A DNA stretch of 13,498 nt from an uncultured Parabacteroides sp. (GTDB lineage: Bacteria > Bacteroidota > Bacteroidia > Bacteroidales > Tannerellaceae). Every line of letters begins with the position of its first letter. Position 1 is the stretch's first letter. Below, in pieces: positions 1 to 8,100 of this stretch. The notes under the pieces are model-generated. The model did no database searches, was not told where the DNA came from, and saw only the letters and a list, made by a program, of their open reading frames with translations. The DNA is taken from positions 1-13,498 of the forward strand of contig NZ_CAJJWO010000105.1 of NCBI RefSeq assembly GCF_905196875.1, given 5' to 3'. Made by a program: the position numbers and the translations under genes.

Positions 1-945
1 CTGTAAGGTTGTTTCCGCAATATTATGCATTGCCTCTTTGGTAAAGAAGGCCTGATGAGAAGTCACGATCACGTTATTGAAAGAGAGCAAACGTGCCAGT
101 ACATCGTCATCAATAATTTTGTCGGATTTATCTTCGTAGAAGTAGTCACCTTCTTCTTCATACACATCCAGTCCGGCTGCCGAAATCTTCTTTTCTTTTA
201 GCCCCTCTATCAGTGCATTGGTATGGATCAGCTGACCACGTCCGGTATTAATGATCATCACGCCGTCTTTCATTTTATCGATCGATTGGTCGTTGATCAG
301 ATAACGGGTTTCTTCCGTCAGCGGGCAATGCAATGAAATTATATCTGATCTATGATATAATTCATCCAATGTTGTATACATGATCCCTTCTTCTTCTGCG
401 AATTTATAGTCAGGATATAGGTCATAAGCAAGAATATGCATACCGAATCCTTTCAATATTTTAATCAGTATCTTAGCGATCTTTCCTGTTCCGATAATAC
501 CGATCGTTTTCCCGTGCATGTCGAATCCCATCATTCCGTTCAGAGAAAAATTGCCATCGCGGGTACGCCAGTAAGCACGATGTATCTTACGGTTTAACGA
601 AAGCATTAATGCCAGCGAATATTCGGCAACTGCATACGGTGAATAAGCCGGGACACGTACTACCGGAAGTTTTCCTTTAGCCGCAGCCAGGTCTACATTA
701 TTAAAACCGGCACAACGCAAAGCCAACAGTTTAACTCCGTTTTCTGCCATTGCATCGATAACGGCCGCATCAGCCGTATCGTTCACGAAGATACAAACCA
801 CATCAGCCTCTTTCGTCAGAACAACATTATTAGGGTTAAGATGTCCTTTAAAATATTTAATATCGTAGTTAAAATGCTCATTTACTTTATCGAAAGAAGC
901 TATATCATAAGGTTTAGCTCCAAAAAATGCAATCTTGTATGACAT
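1..945 (-). CDS. ldhA: D-lactate dehydrogenase (D-2-hydroxyacid dehydrogenase family), 3' end outside window
   Basis: This cytosolic NAD-dependent enzyme reduces pyruvate to D-lactate, regenerating NAD+ in fermentation. The frame is open from ATG at 945-943 to base 1 (315 codons). The family is about 330 residues, so only the C-terminal tail is missing. I read MSYKIAFFGAKPYD at the N-terminus, the substrate-loop motif RCAGFNNVD (77-85), and the Rossmann nucleotide-binding segment GIIGTGKIA (149-157). In that segment the third glycine of GxGxxG is Ala. The catalytic triad is visible: R236 in NTGRG, E265 in VYEEE and H297 in TSHQAF, each one residue higher than in Lactobacillus D-LDH numbering (R235/E264/H296, recalled). 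The VYEEEGDYFYEDKS segment closely resembles E. coli LdhA, which separates it from glycerate or phosphoglycerate dehydrogenases. It is divergent from the glycosyltransferase gene, with only 43 bases between the starts. I see no convincing promoter box in that gap. Confidence 0.93.
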   Translation of the reverse strand, partial: MSYKIAFFGAKPYDIASFDKVNEHFNYDIKYFKGHLNPNNVVLTKEADVVCIFVNDTADAAVIDAMAENGVKLLALRCAGFNNVDLAAAKGKLPVVRVPAYSPYAVAEYSLALMLSLNRKIHRAYWRTRDGNFSLNGMMGFDMHGKTIGIIGTGKIAKILIKILKGFGMHILAYDLYPDYKFAEEEGIMYTTLDELYHRSDIISLHCPLTEETRYLINDQSIDKMKDGVMIINTGRGQLIHTNALIEGLKEKKISAAGLDVYEEEGDYFYEDKSDKIIDDDVLARLLSFNNVIVTSHQAFFTKEAMHNIAETTLQ

Positions 946-988
946 ACTCGTTTTATTTGTTTTTATTAAAACAGAATAAAGAGGTAGA

Positions 989-2986
989 ATGTTGAAGAAA
1001 AGCGTTGGTATATTTAATAAATACATCTACTTTTACTCCCGTTTTAAACAAGAAGAATATATGCATCAACCTGTTAGGAAAGTAATTGCAACAGGTGTCA
1101 TTCTTTTAACGGCTTTGGTTCTGCTTTTGTTTTCCGTACGGAATATATTCGTTCGGCAATACATTGGTCATAAACTGGAGAAGTTGGAAAAGGCACGCCG
1201 GATATCTATTCATTATGACGATATTAAGATGATTGGTCTGAGCGGTATACAGATCGAAGGGGTGTCTGTGATCCCGCAGGATGCAGATACTTTTTTACAA
1301 AGCCATTCTTTCCGGTTAAAGCTGGACTGTTCTTCTCTTCTTCTTTTAAAAATTTCTGTAAAGAGTATTGAAGCCGATGTAGTGAACATATCCTTTATTA
1401 AAAAGGATACAACTTCTAATTTTGATTTCCTGTATCATACTGCCACCTCCCAAGATGTTACAATCCGTACCGAAACAGAACAGAATTTTGCGCGAAAGAC
1501 AAGCCGACTGTTTAGTCTGCTCTTCAAATTACTGCCAGACAATGCGACTTTACGTAATCTAAGTGTTTCTTATCTGAATAAAGGGGATGAACTCCTGATC
1601 GAAATTCCTTCGCTGGTCATTAAAGATAGTCGTTTCACCACCGGAATACGAAGTACGGAGAATGGAGTACAAAGCGAATGGGTCTGCGAGGGTGCGTTAC
1701 AGGACAGGGAAAAAAAGATTGAAGCCCGGTTACATGCCAAAGAAAATACGAAGATTACCCTCCCCTTTTTGAATTACCGCTGGGGAGCACAGATACAGTT
1801 CGATACATTGGCGTTCAAACTGGAGGAACTATTGCAAAAGAACGATTTACATGCTGTCCGGGGGCAGGCACATATCAGTGGGCTGACACTTCATCAACGA
1901 CGTATTTCTCCCGACACGGTTTTACTGGATCGGGGAACTTTCGATTGCCAGGTGAATATCGGTAAGAACTATCTGGAGTTGGATAGTGTCTCCCGGATAA
2001 ACTTTAACCAATTGGATTTCCACCCTTATCTAAAAGCAGAGAAAGGTTCCAATTGGCATATAACCGCCTCAGTAAATAAACAAGATTTCCCCGCGAATGA
2101 TTTGTTTGTCTCTTTACCTAAAGGGTTGTTCAATAATCTGGAAGGATTGAAGGCCAGTGGAACATTATCTTACCACTTTCTATTAGATGTCGACTTTTCT
2201 TCATTGGATAGCTTGCAACTGGAATCATTGCTCACTGCTCGTAATTTCCAGATCACTCAATATGGGAATACCGATCTACGCAAGATGAACGAACCCTTCG
2301 AATATACAGTTTATGAGAATGATGAACCCGTACGCACATTCGAGATAGGTGAAGGCAATCCTTCTTTCCGCCCTTTCCCTATGGTATCACGTTATTTGCC
2401 CCTGGCCATTATGCAAAGTGAAGATGCAGGCTTCTTTTATCATAATGGTTTTATCCCGAGTGCGATTCGCGAGTCTCTGATACTGGACCTGAAAGAGCGA
2501 CGTTTTGCCCGGGGTGGAAGTACGTTAAGTATGCAGTTGGTAAAGAATGTCTTTCTGAGCCGTAACAAGACAATTGCCCGTAAGCTGGAAGAAATACTGA
2601 TTGTCTGGCTCATAGAGAGTAACCATCTTACTTCCAAGGAACGAATGTTTGAGGTTTACCTGAATATTGTAGAATGGGGACCGTTTGTTTATGGTGCGGC
2701 CGAGGCTTCGCATTTTTACTTTGCCAAAGAGCCATCAGCTTTGACTTTAGGAGAATGTATCTTTCTTGCCAGTATTATACCAAAACCGAAACATGTCCGC
2801 TACTGCTTTGACGGCTTACTACTGAAACCTTATTATACGGAGTTTTACCAGGTGATACTTAGCCGCCTGATTGATCGCGGATTAATAACACCCGAAGAGG
2901 CTGAAGGTATACGGCCGGAAGATCTAAAAATAACAGGTCCTGCTAAATATTACTTAGCAGGACCTGATAATGATCAGACAAATTAA
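989..2986 (+). CDS. Membrane-anchored GT51 peptidoglycan glycosyltransferase with AsmA-like N-terminal extension
   Basis: This 665-residue protein should polymerise lipid II into glycan strands on the outer face of the inner membrane. A membrane anchor lies at about 32-50. Residues about 60-430 are a beta-rich region whose pattern (short repeated strands, e.g. IHYDDIKMIGLSGIQIEGV) resembles AsmA/DUF748-type envelope proteins; that assignment is inference. Residues about 450-640 are a GT51 domain: SEDAGFFYHNGF with catalytic E478, RGGSTLSMQLVKN (508-520), and KERMFEVYLNIVEWG with the second glutamate E555. There is no transpeptidase domain, so it is monofunctional like MtgA, which is only about 240 residues. 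The start at 989 follows GAGG at suitable spacing; an in-frame ATG at 1061 (M25) would still keep the membrane segment. The last codons encode a 13-bp hairpin (see the terminator at 2926-2966). The gene converges with the small membrane-protein gene, with 12 bases between the stop codons. Confidence 0.87.
   Translation: MLKKSVGIFNKYIYFYSRFKQEEYMHQPVRKVIATGVILLTALVLLLFSVRNIFVRQYIGHKLEKLEKARRISIHYDDIKMIGLSGIQIEGVSVIPQDADTFLQSHSFRLKLDCSSLLLLKISVKSIEADVVNISFIKKDTTSNFDFLYHTATSQDVTIRTETEQNFARKTSRLFSLLFKLLPDNATLRNLSVSYLNKGDELLIEIPSLVIKDSRFTTGIRSTENGVQSEWVCEGALQDREKKIEARLHAKENTKITLPFLNYRWGAQIQFDTLAFKLEELLQKNDLHAVRGQAHISGLTLHQRRISPDTVLLDRGTFDCQVNIGKNYLELDSVSRINFNQLDFHPYLKAEKGSNWHITASVNKQDFPANDLFVSLPKGLFNNLEGLKASGTLSYHFLLDVDFSSLDSLQLESLLTARNFQITQYGNTDLRKMNEPFEYTVYENDEPVRTFEIGEGNPSFRPFPMVSRYLPLAIMQSEDAGFFYHNGFIPSAIRESLILDLKERRFARGGSTLSMQLVKNVFLSRNKTIARKLEEILIVWLIESNHLTSKERMFEVYLNIVEWGPFVYGAAEASHFYFAKEPSALTLGECIFLASIIPKPKHVRYCFDGLLLKPYYTEFYQVILSRLIDRGLITPEEAEGIRPEDLKITGPAKYYLAGPDNDQTN
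2926..2966 (-). terminator. Intrinsic terminator for the leftward transcript, embedded in the 3' end of the GT51 gene
   Basis: A perfect 13-bp inverted repeat (CAGGTCCTGCTAA at 2934-2946, its complement at 2954-2966) encloses a 7-base loop. Read on the minus strand, the stem is followed at once by TTATTTTTAG (2933-2924), the U-tract of a rho-independent terminator. Read on the plus strand, the following bases (ATAATGATCAG) have no such tract. It sits 33 bases after the stop of the leftward 39-codon gene and within codons 649-660 of the rightward GT51 gene. It is therefore best explained as the terminator of the leftward regulator/small-protein transcript. Confidence 0.75.
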
Positions 2987-2998
2987 TAACTTAAAATG

Positions 2999-3118
2999 TT
3001 ATTCTTTTGGTTGTTGTTTGTCGTTTTTATGTTTACGTTCTTTTCTTTCCACCCACCAGAGATAAGATAATGCAGTAATAGCCATTCCCAATACGCATAT
3101 ATATACATAGATATTCAT
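2999..3118 (-). CDS. Small single-pass membrane protein, 39 aa, function unknown
   Basis: I do not recognise this gene. ATG at 3118-3116 opens a 39-codon frame ending in TAA at 3001-2999. The start is preceded by GAAGGAGG (complement of 3125-3132) with a 6-base spacer. That is an almost ideal Shine-Dalgarno sequence, which is unusual in Bacteroidales and is the main reason I call this a real gene. The peptide starts MNIYVYICVLGMAITALSYL, forming one transmembrane helix (about residues 3-22). A WWVE junction follows, then a very basic, polar tail rich in Lys, Arg and Gln, ending QQPKE. By the positive-inside rule the tail should be cytoplasmic. It lies 109 bases downstream of the histidine kinase on the same strand, with its own candidate promoter (3181-3211) and a strong terminator just after it. 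Small membrane peptides often modulate transporters, kinases or oxidases, but nothing here identifies the partner. Confidence 0.75.
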   Translation of the reverse strand: MNIYVYICVLGMAITALSYLWWVERKERKHKNDKQQPKE

Positions 3119-3124
3119 ACTATA

Positions 3125-3132
3125 CCTCCTTC
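3125..3132 (-). promoter_or_regulatory. Near-perfect Shine-Dalgarno for the 39-aa membrane protein
   Basis: The minus strand reads GAAGGAGG, complementary to the 16S anti-Shine-Dalgarno, six bases before the ATG at 3118. Neighbouring genes mostly have A-rich leaders with weak or no such motif, so this site decides the start of the small gene and suggests high translation. Confidence 0.75.
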
Positions 3133-3180
3133 TTTTTTGAATTTTATAGCCACAAGGTTTTAATAAGTCAAACATGGCAC

Positions 3181-3211
3181 CGAAGATAAAGATTGTTCAC
3201 GAATAAACAAA
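3181..3211 (-). promoter_or_regulatory. Bacteroidales-type promoter for the 39-aa membrane protein gene
   Basis: On the minus strand, TTTG (complement of 3208-3211), a 19-base spacer and TATCTTCG (complement of 3181-3188) match the Bacteroidetes consensus TTTG-N19-TAnnTTTG with one mismatch in the -7 box. Transcription would begin near 3174 and give a leader of about 55 bases. A weaker alternative lies downstream: TTTG (complement of 3171-3174), then TATAAAAT about 20 bases on. No terminator is visible between the kinase gene and this promoter, so read-through from the kinase gene is also possible. Confidence 0.5.
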
Positions 3212-3227
3212 TGAAAACGAACTTTTA

Positions 3228-4406
3228 TTATCCAAAGTCTATAACAACTTTCGTTCCCTTGTTCACTTCAGATTTTATGTCTACTTCGGCTCCATAAGAA
3301 TTCAAAATGCGTAGCGATAAACTCAGTCCGATACCATGCCCGGCAAACTCGCGGGTATTGGATGCACGGTAGAATGGCTGATAAACACGTTTCATTTCTT
3401 CAGAAGGAATACCAATACCTGAATCTTCTATGGTCAGGGTGGAACCTTTCAAACGCATTTCCACAGGCTTCTCGCCGGAATATTTACAAGCATTGTTCAG
3501 AATATTGCCGATAGCAATCTTTAGCAGGTGGGGATTCGCTTCCAGGCAATAGGCAAAGGTATCGGTCGTAAAACGAACTCGGTTACCGACAAACTGCATC
3601 AGGAAATCTGCCAGCATAATATTTTCGGTGGCATTCTTTAATATCTCTTTGTCGCCATGAGAAAGGAAAAGAAGATGTTTCATCAACTGGATGATCCGTT
3701 TTGTTTCCGAAGCGATACGTTGTAAAGCAGCTTGGTATTCAGCAGGTGTACGTTCTTTCAATAAGCTGATTTCGCACTCTCCCTGTATAGCGGTAAGCGG
3801 ATTGTTCAATTCGTGCGAGGCGTTACTGATAAAAGACTTTTCACTCTGGTAAGCAGCGTCGATACGGTCTACCATTCGGGTGGCATATAGCTTACCGACA
3901 AAATAGATCAGTACGGCACTGATAACGATCAGGGCAAGCAACAGCCAGCCAATGCGTTGCTGGATATCGCCTCCATATTGATTATTCGAGATCACCAGTA
4001 CAATAAAGTTACCCTCGTTATCCGGATAGTAAAGAGCGGCGCCTACTTTCTCTTTTTCATGGAAAGTAATTACTTCACCGGAATAGAGCCGGGTTATTTC
4101 CTTTTCGGTCATATAGTTTGACAGCGCCGTGTGCGACTCGGTTATACTGTCGGCATTCAACAGTATCTCGGTAGCTACCGGCAAAGTATCTTCATACCGT
4201 TTTTGTATGCGGGCATAACTTTCCTCGTCCACTTCATCCTTCTCCCAATGCTTCTCAGCGGTAGCATAAGCCTTTTCCGTCAGATAAGAATAATACAGGC
4301 GGCTGATATAACTGGTGGCAATGAAATAGAAAGCGATCGTGACAAAAGCAATGACACCGACCGTTATCGCCGTATAAAAGAATGCAATCTTGTTTCCTGT
4401 TTTCAT
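3228..4406 (-). CDS. Sensor histidine kinase of the metal-efflux two-component system
   Basis: This inner-membrane kinase (392 aa) senses an envelope signal and phosphorylates the adjacent OmpR-family regulator. It has two membrane helices (about 8-32 and 153-171) flanking a periplasmic domain of about 120 residues. Then come the dimerisation/phosphoacceptor box FISNASHELNNPLTA with H198, the N box GNILNNACKYS (300-310), the G1 box IEDSGIGIP (326-334) and the G2 box GHGIGLSLS (356-364). Between TM2 and the H box there are only about 20 residues, so a full HAMP linker appears to be missing. The periplasmic part has no Cys and only three His (53, 92, 116), so its metal-binding mode is not obvious. 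The ATG overlaps the regulator's TGA (ATGA), which implies translational coupling. The position after the efflux genes suggests a CusS/CzcS-like role; the ligand is unknown. Confidence 0.9.
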   Translation of the reverse strand: MKTGNKIAFFYTAITVGVIAFVTIAFYFIATSYISRLYYSYLTEKAYATAEKHWEKDEVDEESYARIQKRYEDTLPVATEILLNADSITESHTALSNYMTEKEITRLYSGEVITFHEKEKVGAALYYPDNEGNFIVLVISNNQYGGDIQQRIGWLLLALIVISAVLIYFVGKLYATRMVDRIDAAYQSEKSFISNASHELNNPLTAIQGECEISLLKERTPAEYQAALQRIASETKRIIQLMKHLLFLSHGDKEILKNATENIMLADFLMQFVGNRVRFTTDTFAYCLEANPHLLKIAIGNILNNACKYSGEKPVEMRLKGSTLTIEDSGIGIPSEEMKRVYQPFYRASNTREFAGHGIGLSLSLRILNSYGAEVDIKSEVNKGTKVVIDFG

Positions 4407-5080
4407 GCTTCCATCATATAGCCCACACCGACAACGGTACGGATCAGTTTATGGTCGAAATCCTTGTCTATTTTAGTTCGGAGATAATTAACATATACAT
4501 CTACTACATTCGTATTGGTGTCGAAGTCTTTATCCCAAACATGCTTCAGCAAGGTCAGACGATTCAGAGCCGTTCCCTGGTTCAGGATAAAATATTCCAG
4601 CAGGCGATACTCCTTTACGGTCAGGTCTATAGCCTTTTCTCCTCGTATCGCTCGATGGCCGGTCGGATCAAGACTCAAGTCGCCACATTGCAAAGAAGTG
4701 GTGGTTGTTTCAACTCCCGATCGACGTAAAAGAGCCTTTATGCGTGCCTCCAGTTCCTGAAAGCTGAAAGGCTTGACAAGATAGTCGTCAGCCCCTGCAT
4801 CGAGGCCGCTGACGATATCGTCGGTAGTTCCTAAAGCTGTCAGCATAACGACTGGCGATTGATATCCATATAGTTGCCGATATTGGCGGCATAGCTGTAA
4901 ACCGTTCATTTTAGGCATGATGATATCCAGGATGAGAAGCTGGAAGTTTTCCTTTTGCAACAACTCCCAGCCGGCTACACCATCGTAAGCGACACTTACT
5001 TCGTGACCGAATTCCTGTAGTCCTCTCTCAATGAAAGAGGCGATATTCACTTCATCTTCTACCAATAATATTTTTGCCAT
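4403..5080 (-). CDS. OmpR-family response regulator of the metal-efflux island
   Basis: This cytosolic DNA-binding regulator (225 aa) is activated by the overlapping histidine kinase. The receiver domain (1 to about 118) has the acidic pocket VEDE (7-10), phosphoacceptor D52 in LILDIIMPKMNG, T81 in MLTALG and K103 in VKPFS. The C-terminal winged-helix domain (about 128-223) shows the Trans_reg_C pattern: LTVKEYRLLEYFILNQG, then VVDVYVNYLRTKID and the ending TVVGVGYMM. The length is typical of CusR/CzcR/RprY-type regulators. The gene begins 40 bases after the RND pump gene, so it is probably co-transcribed with the efflux genes. A perfect TATATTTG -7 box lies in that gap. The regulator's likely target is the repeat cluster at 10694-10732 upstream of the efflux operon; that link is inference. 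Confidence 0.93.
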   Translation of the reverse strand: MAKILLVEDEVNIASFIERGLQEFGHEVSVAYDGVAGWELLQKENFQLLILDIIMPKMNGLQLCRQYRQLYGYQSPVVMLTALGTTDDIVSGLDAGADDYLVKPFSFQELEARIKALLRRSGVETTTTSLQCGDLSLDPTGHRAIRGEKAIDLTVKEYRLLEYFILNQGTALNRLTLLKHVWDKDFDTNTNVVDVYVNYLRTKIDKDFDHKLIRTVVGVGYMMEA

Positions 5081-5105
5081 CTGATATCTTGTTTACTTAG
5101 GAGCA

Positions 5106-5113
5106 CAAATATA
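5106..5113 (-). promoter_or_regulatory. Possible internal promoter (-7 box) for the regulator/kinase pair
   Basis: The minus strand of the 40-base gap before the response regulator reads TATATTTG, a perfect TAnnTTTG -7 box. It would give a leader of about 20 bases. No TTTG lies at the expected 19-base spacing upstream, so the promoter is weak, activator-dependent or spurious. Confidence 0.35.
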
Positions 5114-5120
5114 AGCAAAT

Positions 5121-8100
5121 TTACAACCTCCGTTGTATTAACTTTCCGTCTTTATCATACAGCATCCGGCTGTAAAAAGCTTCTACCATCAGCGGGAAGA
5201 CAAAGAGGGTGAAGAAGGTAGCCCCTATCAGTCCCCCAATGATAACGATAGCAAGCGGACGCTGGCTTTCGGAACCTATACCATGACTGAGTGCAGCCGG
5301 CATCAAACCGATAGCCGCCATCGAAGCCGTCATCAGTACAGAACGGACACGGTCTTTCACGCTAAGCTTAACCGCATCGGGCAAAGGCGTTCGTGCTTTC
5401 AAATTCCCTTTAATATCAGAAATCATGATAACCCCGTTCTGGATACAGATACCGAATAAGGCGATAAAACCGATCCCAGCGGATATAGAGAAGTTAAAGC
5501 GGGTAATCAGAAGAGCTATGATCCCTCCTACCGCTGCATAAGGCACATTCAATAAAACCAATCCGGCATCACGGGCATTCCCGAACAAGACGAACAGGAT
5601 AACGAAGATAATAGCAATGCTGACAGGCACCACCTGTGCCAATCGTTTAGTGGCACGTTGCTGGTTTTCAAAGTCTCCTGTCCACTTCAATGTGTAGCCG
5701 TCGGACAGTCTCACTTGTTTGTTCACCTTCTGCTGAGCTTCGGCTACGGCTGTCCCCATATCACGTCCGCGAACGGAGAATTTCACGGCGCAGAAACGGG
5801 CATGATTATCGCGGTAGATAATCAGCGGGCCGGTAATCGTACGGATATCGGCCAGTTCTTTGATCGGCACCATTGTGCCGTCGCGGGCAGGGACAAGTAT
5901 CTTTCCGATCTCATTTTCACTCCGTCGGAAGGAAGATTCATAACGAACCATGATATTGAACTTCCGTTCATCTTCATAAAGTAAAGAGGCACTTTTACCA
6001 CCTATCGCCATCTCGATGATAGATTGTACATCTTCCTTGGCAACCCCATAACGTGCCAAACGCGATTCGTCGAGCTCGATACGCAGCTCCGGTTGTCCGA
6101 TATTACGGATTACCCCGAGGTCTTCTATACCCTCGACGGTTTGAAGTACTTTGTAGACTTCGACGGCTTTCTTTTCCGATTCGTAAAGGTCTTTACCAAA
6201 AACCTTTACGGCAATAGACCCCTTTACACCACTTGCCGCTTCTTCCACATTATCGGTAATTGGCTGGGAAAAGTTAAAGTCGACGCCCGGATAGATAGCC
6301 AGGTTTCCTTCCATCTTTTCAATCAACTGAGCCTTGGTCAGCTTACTTTCCCATTTTTTTTCAGGATAGATATCCACATGAAATTCGATGTTGTAGAAGC
6401 CGGTAGCGTCCGTACCGTCGTTGGGCCGTCCCGTCTGCGAAAGAACCTGACGAACTTCCGGATAGGAAGCTAAGCTGCGGCGCATCAGATTCGCCAGTTT
6501 TACGGATTCGTCGAGCGATATACTTTGTGGTAAGGTAGCACGGATATAGATAGAACCCTCATTTAATTGGGGAAGAAACTCTGTACCCAGCAACGTAAAG
6601 CTCCATAGACCGACAGCGGCAACCAGGGAAGCAATACCGATCGTCGTTTTCTTATGGGCATGGCAACGGTCAAATATAGAAACGGATACCCGGTTTACCC
6701 ACGACAGGAACGGGTTATGTTTTTCGCGTACATTCTTCTTCAATAACATCGACGAAAGTACCGGAACCAGTGTCAGGGTAAAGATCAACGCTCCTAACAA
6801 CGCAAATCCCAGCGTATAAGCTAACGGGCTGAACATCTTTCCTTCCACCTTCTGAAAAGCAAAAATAGGAACCAGCGCCGTAATAATGATCAGCTTGGAA
6901 AAGAACACCGCCTTAGCACGGTCTTTTGCTGTATGGCGGATCAGCCCCATCTTACTCATCACATTGAAAGCCGGCATACCTACTTCGCGTGCCTTCTTGT
7001 CGAGTGCGACGAAAAGCCCCTCCACCATGACGACTGCCCCATCGATAATGATACCGAAGTCGATGGCGCCCATCGAAAGCAGGTTGGCACTCATACCCAT
7101 TGCCCGGAGGCAGATAAAGGCAAAGAGCAGCGCCAACGGGATAATAATGGATACGATCACCGTCGTACGCCAGTCTGCCATAAAAATCAACACAATGAAA
7201 GTTACTAATAAGATACCTTCGATCAGATTATGTGTTACCGTACGCACAGCCAGATCGACCAGGTCTTCCCGATCGTAGAATGCGACTATCTTCACATCTT
7301 CCGGAAGGGCATTCTCCTGAATATCGGCTATCTTTTCTTTCAGGGCGGCAATAACCTCTCCGGGATTTTCTCCCTTTCGCATAACAACAATTCCCTGAAC
7401 GACATCATCTTCATCCATACGCCCCACCTGTCCCAGACGCGGCAGGCTTGATTCACTTACGGTAGCCAGATGTTTTACCAGGATCGGCGTACCGTTGATA
7501 TTCTTGACAACGATATTCTCTATTTCTTTCGTATCGTTGATCAGGCCGATACCTCGTACCACATAGGCCTGTGAACTTTTGGTAATCACATCGCCCCCTA
7601 CATTAATATTACTCTTGGCAATAGCATCATAGAGTTCGAGTGTCGTTACATTATAATTAATCAGCTGGTTCGGGTTAACGCTTACTTCGAATGTCTTCAC
7701 TTCGCCGCCGAAACTCACAATATCGGCTACTCCCGGAACGGCACGCAGTTTACGTTCGATCACCCAGTCCTGAAAGGTCTTCAGCTCGCGGACAGAACGC
7801 TTATCGCTTCGCAAGGTATAACGGAATATCTCGCCCGTAGGCCCGTACTGAGGTTGAACTTCCGGTGTAACACCTTCGGGTAAATCAGCGTCATTCAACA
7901 GGTTATACACCTGCTGACGGGCATAAAAGTCGTCGGCATCATCATCAAACATCACGTTGATCACCGAGAGACCGAACAAAGTGGTACTACGAATGTCCGT
8001 CTTTTTCTGTACCGGATTCATAGCTATTTCGATAGGGATCGTGATAAACTTCTCTATCTCTTCCGCACTACGTCCCGGCCATTGGGTTATGATTGTCACC

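Noticed and set aside
946..988. Divergent promoters between ldhA and the GT51 gene
   Set aside because: The 43-base gap is A/T-rich and contains TTTG, but no TAnnTTTG box at proper spacing on either strand. Promoters may lie inside the flanking coding regions.
2985..3007. AATAAC/GTTATT hairpin followed by CTTTT as a rightward terminator for the GT51 gene
   Set aside because: The stem is only 6 bp and almost all A/T, too weak to call, although it is correctly placed after the stop codon.
4131..4760. Several plus-strand open frames over the kinase and regulator genes
   Set aside because: They are antisense to two genes with complete, ordered family motifs and show no domain of their own.
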